Below the pieces are notes generated by a model. The model was not told where the DNA came from, ran no database searches, and saw nothing but the letters and a program-made list of their open reading frames with translations. A stretch of 11,319 nt of DNA from JBGPBY01 sp041481485 (GTDB lineage Bacteria; Acidobacteriota; Terriglobia; 20CM-2-55-15). Positions 1-5,409 of the stretch are shown piece by piece; positions within the stretch are counted from its first letter, which is position 1, and each line of letters opens with the position of its first letter. Position numbers and translations under genes: made by a program. Location of the stretch: NCBI GenBank assembly GCA_041481485.1, contig JBGPBY010000223.1, positions 1 to 11,319 of the forward strand, in the 5' to 3' direction.

Positions 1-1
1 C

Positions 2-796
2 GATGTTTATGTCAATGATGCGTTCGGTACGGCGCATCGTGCACACGCGTCGACGGCAGGAATCACCGAATTCGTGAAGCCGGCTGCTGCGGGTTTTCTC
101 ATGCAGAAGGAGTTGGAGTGTCTTGGTCATGCCTTGACGAATGCCGCGAAGCCGTACGTGGCGATAGTCGGCGGATCGAAGGTTTCTGACAAAATCGAAC
201 TGATTGAAAACTTTTTGGGTCTGGCGACACACATCCTGATCGGCGGCGCGATGGCCTATACATTCTTCCGCTCGAAGGGAATGGAGACCGGCAAGTCCCT
301 TGTGGAATTGGACAAGGTCGATCTCGCGCGAGACCTGCTGGCCCGGGCAGCCCAGCGCAACGTATCCATCGAGCTTCCGGTCGATCACGTGATTGCGGGT
401 TCCCTGAAGAGTACGGACTCCCGAACGGTTGCTGTAGACAAGACACCTGCGGATCAAATGGGACTCGACATCGGCCCGGAAACAGTGAAGCGGTACGGAC
501 AGATTATTTCCGGGGCGAAAACTATTGTTTGGAACGGTCCCATGGGTGTTTTCGAAAATCCGAACTTTTCGAAGGGAACGTTTGCGATCGCCCGGGCAGT
601 AGCGGACTCAAAGGCCTTCTCCATCGTGGGTGGCGGAGATTCCGCGGCGGCGGTGGCACAATCCGGAATGGAGTCGAAGATCACTCATATTTCCACTGGA
701 GGGGGCGCTTCGCTCGAGTTTCTTTCCGGGCAGAAGCTGCCCGGCGTCGAAGCGCTCACAGACAAGCCGGCCGTTCCGGCAAAGGAGTCGAAGTGA
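2..796 (+). CDS. pgk: Phosphoglycerate kinase, 3' part (5' end outside window)
   Basis: Phosphoglycerate kinase transfers phosphate between 1,3-bisphosphoglycerate and ADP in cytoplasmic glycolysis. The reading frame is open from base 2 and begins inside the conserved DAFGTAHRAHAST block, so about 155 N-terminal residues are missing. A GTG at 74 is internal and is not the start. Visible family marks are the region around VAIVGGSKVSDKI, the WNGPMGVFE block, the nucleotide-binding VGGGDSAAAV segment and the closing GGGASLEFLSG block. The protein ends in a short charged tail (PAKESK). The TGA stop overlaps the GTG start of tpiA, so the two are translationally coupled and co-transcribed. Identity is certain; only the N-terminal half is unseen. 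Confidence 0.97.
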   Translation, partial: DVYVNDAFGTAHRAHASTAGITEFVKPAAAGFLMQKELECLGHALTNAAKPYVAIVGGSKVSDKIELIENFLGLATHILIGGAMAYTFFRSKGMETGKSLVELDKVDLARDLLARAAQRNVSIELPVDHVIAGSLKSTDSRTVAVDKTPADQMGLDIGPETVKRYGQIISGAKTIVWNGPMGVFENPNFSKGTFAIARAVADSKAFSIVGGGDSAAAVAQSGMESKITHISTGGGASLEFLSGQKLPGVEALTDKPAVPAKESK

Positions 797-1545
797 GACG
801 TCCGATCATTGCCGGCAATTGGAAAATGTTCAAAACGATCGCGGAGACTCGTCAGTTTTTCGACGCCCTCATTCCCGCGATTCAGGATGTAGAACATTGC
901 GATATTGTGGTGGCGCCTCCGTTCACTACCCTGGCCGCCGCAGCCGAAGAAGCGGACGGGACGCGAGTTTCAATTTCCGCTCAGGACGTTTATTGGGAAC
1001 CCCATGGTGCATTTACCGGAGAGATTGCAGTTCGCATGCTCGTGGATGCCGGTTGTGCCTTCACGATCATCGGTCATTCTGAACGCCGGCAATTTTTCGG
1101 CGAGACCGATCAGACTGTCGAGAAGAAGACCCGTGCCGCAATTAAAGGCGGGCTTGACGCCATTGCTTGCGTTGGCGAGTCGCTGGAAGAACGCGATGCC
1201 GGTGCTGCCGTTTCGATCGTGCGCCGCCAAATCCAAAATGGACTAGGTGGGTTTTCGGAATCGGAGCTGTCCCATATTTCGATCGCGTACGAGCCCGTAT
1301 GGGCCATCGGAACGGGCCGGACAGCGACACCGGAAATTGCGGAAACCATGCATGCCGAAATTCGCAAAACGATTCTCGAGATTTACGGGGCCAGTGCTGC
1401 GGCAACTATGCGAATCCTGTACGGAGGAAGCGTGAAGCCCGACAACATCAAATCATTGATGGAGTGTGAAAATATCGATGGTGCACTGGTCGGCGGCGCC
1501 AGTCTCGAGCCTTCCTCGTTTGCCTCCATCATCAAATACCGCTGA
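793..1545 (+). CDS. tpiA: Triose-phosphate isomerase
   Basis: Triose-phosphate isomerase interconverts dihydroxyacetone phosphate and glyceraldehyde 3-phosphate in the cytoplasm. The 250-residue protein has the usual family length and all catalytic marks: GNWKM at 8-12 (Lys11), GHSERR at 94-99 (His95), YEPVWAIGTG at 166-175 (Glu167) and the phosphate-binding YGGSV at 210-214. The start is the GTG at 793, giving MRRPIIAGNWK. An AAAGGAG Shine-Dalgarno sequence at 781-787 sits five bases upstream, inside pgk. The frame stays open back to 529, but that extension overlaps pgk and has no homologous sequence. The start overlaps the pgk stop as GTGA. A strong terminator follows nine bases after the stop. 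Confidence 0.98.
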   Translation: MRRPIIAGNWKMFKTIAETRQFFDALIPAIQDVEHCDIVVAPPFTTLAAAAEEADGTRVSISAQDVYWEPHGAFTGEIAVRMLVDAGCAFTIIGHSERRQFFGETDQTVEKKTRAAIKGGLDAIACVGESLEERDAGAAVSIVRRQIQNGLGGFSESELSHISIAYEPVWAIGTGRTATPEIAETMHAEIRKTILEIYGASAAATMRILYGGSVKPDNIKSLMECENIDGALVGGASLEPSSFASIIKYR

Positions 1546-1554
1546 TCAGTCTGC

Positions 1555-1594
1555 AAAAAAAATGGGGTTTCCATTTTGAGGAAACCCCTTTTTT
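1555..1594 (+). terminator. Intrinsic terminator after pgk-tpiA, likely bidirectional
   Basis: A run of eight A (1555-1562) leads into a perfect 9-bp stem, GGGGTTTCC (1564-1572) with GGAAACCCC (1580-1588). The loop is seven bases, followed by six T (1589-1594). The A run before the stem means it should also work for transcripts arriving on the minus strand, for example from the operon at 2191-2976. Confidence 0.93.
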
Positions 1595-2190
1595 GAACCA
1601 ATTCTTAACTTACGGAGGACTGAACGCCAGATTTAAAGCAATCGTGCGGCCAAAGTTGTTCCCCTAAGGGCCGGCAGGATTGTCTGTGTTGTGAGTCAGT
1701 TAGCGATTCATTTTCCTGGTAAAGCTGCGAGCCAGCACTTGTGCCGGTCGTTCGGGTGTAAGGGATACCGACTGAATAGCTCGCGACGTGAGCTGCTTCT
1801 GTCCCGACCCGTCTGAATTTGCTGCTCTTTTTGCTGAACCGATTAGAACGTCCAGCCCTGTAACGTATACCGGCGTTGGCTCCTCCTGTAGGGGCAGTCA
1901 ATCAAGAAATCCCTCTCCCAACGGGAGAGGGTGGCCGAAGGCCGGGTGAGGGGTACCGCAAGTAAATATTGATAAGTGCGGTACCCTTCTCCCACGACCA
2001 ACGCGGGGGACCCTCAGTTAAGAACTGAGAATTGATCGCACTAAATGTTGAATCTCACTCTCTTCACGCAACCGTGATTTGTTGATCTATCAAGCGCAAT
2101 AATCATTAGTCATCAATCAGTTTTCAATTCTCTCATTTTGTTTCGCGGGTATCAAACCGAGACACTCCCCGGCGAGCCCTTGGGCGTGAA
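1595..2190. other. 596-base stretch without a convincing gene
   Basis: No coding region here is supported. A minus-strand frame at 1605-1901 would need a TTG start and has no recognisable domain. A short hairpin (AGCTC and GAGCT flanking seven bases) lies near 1780-1796. The right half holds a composite palindromic repeat, listed separately. The stretch from about 1994 to 2190 is AT-richer; it contains a 9-bp inverted pair (2027-2035 with 2124-2132) that may be chance. Confidence 0.6.
1887..1993. repeat. Composite REP-like palindromic element
   Basis: Three palindromes follow one another. CCCTCTCCC (1911-1919) pairs with GGGAGAGGG (1923-1931) around a 3-base loop. GGCC-GAA-GGCC lies at 1933-1943. 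A 17-base arm at 1944-1960 pairs with 1977-1993 at 15 of 17 positions, including a perfect 10-bp core GGGTACCGCA / TGCGGTACCC. The left edge (1887-1899) reads TGTAGGGGCAGTC, which matches 12 of 13 bases of the arms of the inverted repeat at 10693-10772. This suggests both derive from a dispersed intergenic repeat family of this genome. Elements of this CCCTCTCCC...GGCCGAAGGCC form are, from memory, common in several phyla. Confidence 0.75.
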
Positions 2191-2574
2191 TCAGCGGTTC
2201 ACCAGTGTTCGGGATTTGGCAAAGGAGATTGCAGCGCCGAGAGGACCGGAAATACCGTGGTGGGCTGCCGTTTCGATAAGAACGTGGCAGAAGGAATTGA
2301 CGGAGGGGGCAAGGCGTTCCTCGCCATCGAGATACTGTACGGTTTGCGACAGGATCTTATGCTGCAAATCATTGATCCCCAGTAGCTTTTTCGCAGATCC
2401 CGTCTGCTCGCTGGTGGGCAGCCCGTACTCTCGCGCATGAATGGTCAGCATGTAGCTGACAATGTTCAAGGCTCGCGCCCGCTCAACCAGCGGCAGCGCA
2501 GACAGCCATTGCACTAAAGATGAGGAATCGATAGTGCTCAATGCCACCGGGGGGTCCGTTATCCGATATTCCAC
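2191..2574 (-). CDS. Hypothetical soluble protein, second gene of a minus-strand pair
   Basis: A 127-residue protein that I do not recognise. It looks genuine: composition is balanced and helical, there is no signal peptide or membrane segment, and it follows an upstream gene at operon spacing (21 bases after the stop at 2596). The start is GTG at 2574, with a modest AAGG-like ribosome site just upstream. Leucine- and alanine-rich helices fill residues about 18-45 and 65-125. Cysteine occurs only once, in the SFCHVLIE segment. No enzyme motif is visible. Its partner is a membrane protein, so a role attached to the membrane is possible, but this is inference only. The overlapping plus-strand frame at 2138-2440 is judged a shadow. 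Confidence 0.65.
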   Translation of the reverse strand: MEYRITDPPVALSTIDSSSLVQWLSALPLVERARALNIVSYMLTIHAREYGLPTSEQTGSAKKLLGINDLQHKILSQTVQYLDGEERLAPSVNSFCHVLIETAAHHGISGPLGAAISFAKSRTLVNR

Positions 2575-2595
2575 GTCAACCTTGTCACCCTTCTA

Positions 2596-2976
2596 TTACT
2601 CACCGGAGGCTGCAACCAGCCAGAAAATCATGGTGCCCATGGCGCAGGCCGGCGCGTGCCAGCGCAGAGGGCCCGGGCGGCAGACGCCCACAACACCAAG
2701 CACAATACCTAAAAGAGAAAGCAAAGCCCCCGTGCGGTATAACCGCAACATCGAAGGATCGGGACCGGAAATCCCGGCCGTCTCGCTCGAAAAAAGCGTT
2801 GCTCCGATCGCCAGTACAGCCGATGCCGTACCGAGCGCAAACGCCGCAAGCGAAGGGGCCAGACAGGTAAGTTTCGATTGCCGATTCCTCAGCAGCCGGA
2901 TCCATCCCCAAACCAGTCCCGCAGGCACGGCGACGTAAAAGCCGATTTCAATCAGAACCAGAATGACGGTAACCAT
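2596..2976 (-). CDS. Hypothetical four-helix inner-membrane protein
   Basis: A 126-residue protein starting at ATG 2976, with an AAGG ribosome site about six bases upstream. Hydrophobic segments at about residues 3-25, 37-63, 79-99 and 105-124 suggest four transmembrane helices. A basic patch (RLLRNRQSK, about 27-35) follows the first helix and should face the cytoplasm. No family is recognised. It is the first gene of a minus-strand pair with the gene at 2191-2574. It is divergent from secG, with 232 bases between the two starts, so that space must hold promoters for both directions. The pair lies between tpiA and secG, which are often close neighbours in related bacteria. Confidence 0.68.
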   Translation of the reverse strand: MVTVILVLIEIGFYVAVPAGLVWGWIRLLRNRQSKLTCLAPSLAAFALGTASAVLAIGATLFSSETAGISGPDPSMLRLYRTGALLSLLGIVLGVVGVCRPGPLRWHAPACAMGTMIFWLVAASGE

Positions 2977-3138
2977 GCAAAAACCTTACAACGGTGACAT
3001 GAAAGTAAAGACGGCATTCGCAGTTTTTTCTTTGGTGGGATGCGGAATGTTTTCGAAGAGATTGAGCAGACTTGTATTCGCCTGAATCAAGAGCCAAAAT
3101 TTAAAATGAGTCACTATCGAGGGTCGCTGAGGGTTTGG

Positions 3139-3149
3139 ACACTGAGTGT
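3139..3149. promoter_or_regulatory. 11-bp palindrome upstream of the secG promoter
   Basis: ACACT-G-AGTGT is a perfect palindrome lying nine bases upstream of the secG -35 hexamer. It is flanked by a TTTGGA direct repeat (3134-3139 and 3149-3154). The position suits an activator or repressor site for secG or for the divergent operon. There is no direct evidence of binding. Confidence 0.3.
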
Positions 3150-3158
3150 TTGGATGCA

Positions 3159-3187
3159 TTGACGAGTCCCAACCTTTCCCCTATCAT
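3159..3187 (+). promoter_or_regulatory. Sigma-70-type promoter of secG and tRNA-Leu
   Basis: TTGACG (3159-3164) and TATCAT (3182-3187) are separated by exactly 17 bases, close to the housekeeping consensus. Transcription would begin near 3194, about 15 bases before the secG ATG. This argues against an upstream in-frame start at 3146. Confidence 0.75.
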
Positions 3188-3208
3188 TATCGACTGCGAG
3201 ATTTACTT

Positions 3209-3535
3209 ATGATCATTGTATTGACGATCTTTCACGTTCTGGTCTGCGTCTTCCTGATCCTTGTGGTTCTCTTGCAACAGGGAAAAGGCGCCGATTGGGC
3301 TGGAACATTTGGTGGCGGCGGCAGCCAGACGGTATTCGGTGCGCGTGGCGCAGGCACGATTTTGTCAAAAGCGACGACAGTCGCCGCAATCGTATTCATG
3401 ATCACGTCGCTGGCTCTGACCGTATTGATCGCACGTCCTGGCGGGAGTTCCGTTATCAACGAAAAGGCGGTTCCCAAAACGCAACCCGCTCCGGTGCCGC
3501 AGCCCCCTCCGGCAGCGCCAAAGAAAAATAATTAG
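3209..3535 (+). CDS. secG: Preprotein translocase subunit SecG
   Basis: SecG is the small third subunit of the SecYEG channel and assists SecA-driven protein export across the inner membrane. The 108-residue product has the family layout. A first transmembrane helix (about 2-22) ends in LLQQGKGADW. A glycine-rich cytoplasmic loop follows, containing GGGGSQTVFGARGAGT, then a second helix (about 58-76). The C-terminal tail is unusually rich in proline (QPAPVPQPPPAAPKKNN) and probably disordered. ATG 3209 is chosen because the first helix begins there and the promoter at 3159-3187 places the transcript start just before it. The ribosome site is weak (GCGAG). tRNA-Leu follows after only 16 bases and is probably on the same transcript. 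Confidence 0.95.
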   Translation: MIIVLTIFHVLVCVFLILVVLLQQGKGADWAGTFGGGGSQTVFGARGAGTILSKATTVAAIVFMITSLALTVLIARPGGSSVINEKAVPKTQPAPVPQPPPAAPKKNN

Positions 3536-3551
3536 TGCAATAGACCTCAAA

Positions 3552-3638
<87 letters not shown>

Positions 3639-3822
3639 TTAGAATCAATAACGTGCGGGCGATTTTTGGCAGGAAACTGCCCGGCACGGGTGTAGTAATT
3701 TGTCCTAACTCTCATGGATCATTTGGCTTGCGGTTGTTGTCGTCACCGGCCCCCTTGGTCCCCCCGTCGGTAAGAACAGCCCCCTTCGATAACCTTTACC
3801 ATCAATCACTTACGGAACGAAC

Positions 3823-3951
3823 ATGGCCACGCCTTGGGCATGGAAGGGCCTGTTTGGGCTTGAGTTAATCACCTTTTTGGTCAACATTCCCACAAAAGGA
3901 CTCTACAAAAGGTACAACAAAAATGTCGGAAATCTACCGCCCGCCCTATAG
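3823..3951 (+). CDS. Possible 42-residue small protein inside the tRNA-Leu element
   Basis: A short frame from ATG 3823 to TAG 3949-3951, preceded by GGAA about eight bases upstream. The product begins MATPWAWKGLFGLELITFLV and is hydrophobic and aromatic for its first 22 residues. A basic stretch (TKGLYKRYNKN) follows, then a short NLPPAL end. A hydrophobic helix with a cationic tail is seen in small membrane-acting peptides, but no family is recognised. It is too short to be certain it is translated; its place in an element remnant also allows that it is debris. Confidence 0.35.
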   Translation: MATPWAWKGLFGLELITFLVNIPTKGLYKRYNKNVGNLPPAL

Positions 3952-3995
3952 CACCACCGACAGATTTAAATACTTGCTCACTCATTGAGTAGGTC

Positions 3996-4234
3996 ATGAA
4001 GCGCGTGTACGTGACGTTCGACGACGGAGAACACCGAGCACTCACCAAAGCCAAATGCCAACCGACGATTTGAAGTTTATCGGGCAGATGGATTTCAGAA
4101 CACTTTTCGCGGAATCACAATTACTGCTGCAATGTGCGTCTGCCGAAACTCGACGCGCCGGCCTTGAACAACAGCCGCAGATTATTGGTGATATGAACTT
4201 AATCAAACGTCTCAATCGAGGTACCCGAAAATAG
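3996..4234 (+). pseudogene. Frameshifted small reading frame in the element
   Basis: ATG 3996 opens a 25-residue frame (MKRVYVTFDDGEHRALTKAK, then CQPTI and stop at 4071-4073). A second frame overlaps it, ATG 4055 to TAG 4232-4234 (59 residues, starting MPTDDLKFIGQMDFRTLFAE). Joining them by a shift near 4050 gives a continuous product in which ALTKAK is followed by SQMPTDDLKFIGQ. This resembles, from memory only, small proteins with a charged N-terminal strand followed by a K-G-x-M-T-W-x-x-F-I type segment, some of which are antitoxin-like. An 11-bp palindrome ACTCATTGAGT (3980-3990) and an ATTTAAAT box (3964-3971) just upstream would suit a promoter-operator. The alternative is two unrelated chance frames. 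Confidence 0.3.
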
Positions 4235-4283
4235 AACCAAGGACCGAACTGTCAGTTGATCCGCCGTTGCTTTGTTTGGTGTT

Positions 4284-4311
4284 GTTGTGGTGTTTTTTTA
4301 TCGAGCTGGTT
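4284..4311 (+). repeat. 28-base imperfect direct repeat, copy 1
   Basis: GTTGTGG-T-GTTTTTTT-A-TCG-A-GCTGGTT matches copy 2 (4715-4742) at 25 of 28 positions, in the same orientation. Flanking sequence is unrelated. Both copies lie inside the tRNA-Leu element, on either side of the 84-residue gene. Confidence 0.55.
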
Positions 4312-4357
4312 GGAGGCTGTTGGTTACCACTTGGCGGACTTTAGCCTCTCGATAATT

Positions 4358-4388
4358 TTGATTGTAAAAGAGTACTTTTTACTATAAA
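4358..4388 (+). promoter_or_regulatory. Candidate promoter with inverted repeat in its spacer
   Basis: TTGATT (4358-4363) and TACTAT (4380-4385) are 16 bases apart, upstream of the gene at 4400. An inverted repeat, GTAAAA (4364-4369) with TTTTAC (4377-4382) around an AGTACT core, fills the spacer, a typical place for a repressor site. The predicted start near 4392 would leave a leader of under ten bases, which fits the lack of a clear ribosome site at the gene. Confidence 0.4.
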
Positions 4389-4399
4389 GTATTGTCCCG

Positions 4400-4654
4400 A
4401 TGCAGTTCACATCAAGAAAAACGTCGTTACTCCTCTTGGGGATCACGGCATTCGCCTGCTCCAGGACACTTTTCTTCCTTTTCCATGATCCTGAGGGGCC
4501 GAATCTGCTCATCGTGACGGTACTGGCAATCATGCTCTACGTTGCATCATTCATCGTGTGGCGATTCATCCCCGCAACGACCGCAAGCAAGAAGCTGCTC
4601 TTCGCGATCTGCACGCAAGTCCTCATCGTCACTGGCCTCTACACCATTGCTTGA
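4400..4654 (+). CDS. Small three-helix membrane protein, unknown function
   Basis: An 84-residue protein from ATG 4400. Hydrophobic segments at about residues 8-27, 36-55 and 64-83 predict three transmembrane helices. A short loop holding HDPEGPN joins helices 1 and 2. A basic start (SRKT) argues for a cytoplasmic N-terminus. I do not recognise the family, but the regular helix pattern makes chance unlikely. It is the best-preserved gene of the tRNA-Leu element and has its own candidate promoter at 4358-4388. No convincing Shine-Dalgarno sequence is present. No second gene follows within operon distance. Confidence 0.6.
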   Translation: MQFTSRKTSLLLLGITAFACSRTLFFLFHDPEGPNLLIVTVLAIMLYVASFIVWRFIPATTASKKLLFAICTQVLIVTGLYTIA

Positions 4655-4889
4655 AGTTAGGAAGCTTTCGTCTCCAGATTGACCGGTTATTGGGTCTATC
4701 TGTTCCTCGCTCAAGTTGTGGAGTTTTTTTGTCGTGCTGGTTTCCGGTCGGGTATGCCGAATGCTGGGGGAAAAGCCGTCAGCGCTTTGGCATGATGTGG
4801 CTTGTTTGGTCATGGGTGGGCATGGTTGGTTAGTCACTTTTGGGTCACTCGCTGCCTGTAACCTATTGATTCTTTTGATTATTTTTGGT
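4655..4889. other. Gene-free right end of the element
   Basis: No coding region is supported here. Long open frames on both strands run through the tRNA-derived repeat and have no domain. The stretch holds copy 2 of the 28-base repeat (4715-4742) and two GTCACT hexamers near 4833-4850. A T-rich run then leads straight into the attachment repeat. Short repeats beside an att core could be integrase arm-binding sites, but this is inference. Confidence 0.45.
4715..4742 (+). repeat. 28-base imperfect direct repeat, copy 2
   Basis: GTTGTGG-A-GTTTTTTT-G-TCG-T-GCTGGTT. It is the partner of 4284-4311, with three mismatches, and lies 148 bases before the right attachment repeat. Confidence 0.55.
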
Positions 4890-4911
4890 GTTCGAGTCCC
4901 CCTTCGGCATT
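4890..4911 (+). repeat. Right attachment repeat (copy of the tRNA-Leu 3' end)
   Basis: GTTCGAGT followed by five C and TTCGGCATT repeats bases 3613-3635, with one C deleted. The match stops sharply on both sides. It begins within the T arm, so no functional tRNA can be formed here. Together with the adjacent integrase fragment this marks a former recombination site. Confidence 0.8.
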
Positions 4912-4925
4912 TTATCTTCGGTAGC

Positions 4926-5087
4926 TTACAGCGGGATGCTGACCGGATTCTGACCAAACCCTCTCAGCTTTGCTTCCCCCTCATCAGGCATGTCAGATGG
5001 AATCCACCGAGAGTAGCGCTTCGCCGTAAACGACCAATCCGTGTGGCCCATCTGCTTTGCGGCCGGACTTGTAAGAAGATGGGCGTA
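4926..5087 (-). pseudogene. Truncated tyrosine recombinase (integrase) C-terminus
   Basis: Read on the minus strand, this 53-residue open segment contains QMGHTDWSFTAKRYSRWIP. This is the C-terminal signature of phage-type tyrosine integrases: the histidine of the MGH box and, ten residues later, the tyrosine nucleophile in AKRYSRW. The preceding YAHLLTSPA may be a shortened remnant of the helix after the HxxR motif. The first catalytic arginine, the HxxR motif and the whole N-terminal part are missing, and an in-frame TGA at 5088-5090 closes the segment upstream. It cannot act as a recombinase. Its stop lies 15 bases from the attachment repeat at 4890-4911, the usual place for an integrase relative to its att site. 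The orientation suggests it belonged to an element on the right of that repeat. Confidence 0.85.
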
Positions 5088-5342
5088 TCAGCCTTGGTCA
5101 GCCGCCGCCTCAGCTTGAGCGTCTGAATCCGCTTCCACCATCTTGGCAACGTCGTCATACAGGCGGATTGCCCTGTCCGATAGTTTAGGCCGATCAACCT
5201 GAAGTCCGTGAGCGCCCTTGATATCCGCTTCCGCCACGCCCTTCAGTTCGTCATATGCTTGCCGGACTTCCATGTCGTGTTTGATAATCATGATCGATAC
5301 ATATATGGCTTTGAAACTCATCGGCAAGTAAGAAGTTTTCAC
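5088..5342 (-). CDS. Hypothetical 84-residue protein beside the integrase remnant
   Basis: The minus-strand frame runs from GTG 5342 to TGA 5088-5090. An internal ATG in MIIKHDMEV (near 5291) is an alternative start. The product is hydrophilic and rich in Asp, Glu and Ala, with predicted helices over ELKGVAEADIKGA and AIRLYDDVAKMVEADSDAQAEAA. No family is recognised. Its stop codon is in the same frame as the integrase fragment downstream, so the two were brought together by deletion or the TGA arose by mutation. Ribosome sites at both possible starts are weak. It may be cargo of the lost element or a decayed fusion. The 67 bases between it and the phosphofructokinase start would have to hold promoters for both. 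Confidence 0.4.
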   Translation of the reverse strand: MKTSYLPMSFKAIYVSIMIIKHDMEVRQAYDELKGVAEADIKGAHGLQVDRPKLSDRAIRLYDDVAKMVEADSDAQAEAAADQG

Positions 5343-5409
5343 TTCACTTTCTGAACCCCTACATCAGTGTCGGTTGGAATTTTGGGTCCATTCCCCTTAA
5401 AGTACGTAA

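Noticed and set aside
529..792. Upstream extension of the tpiA frame
   Set aside because: It lies wholly inside pgk in another frame. The GTG at 793 has a proper ribosome site and begins exactly where TpiA homology begins.
1605..1901. Minus-strand 98-residue open frame
   Set aside because: It needs a TTG start, has no recognised domain, is rich in Ser, Arg and Gly with biased composition, and runs into a palindromic repeat. It is more likely a chance frame.
1911..1993. CRISPR array
   Set aside because: The palindromes differ from one another and there are no regularly spaced identical repeats. It is a REP-like composite.
2138..2440. Plus-strand 100-residue frame
   Set aside because: It overlaps a better minus-strand gene in an operon arrangement and has no ribosome site or domain.
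4547..4957. Minus-strand 136-residue frame covering the right att repeat
   Set aside because: Its RRGTRTP segment is again translated tRNA-derived sequence. The rest shows no domain and overlaps the membrane-protein gene.
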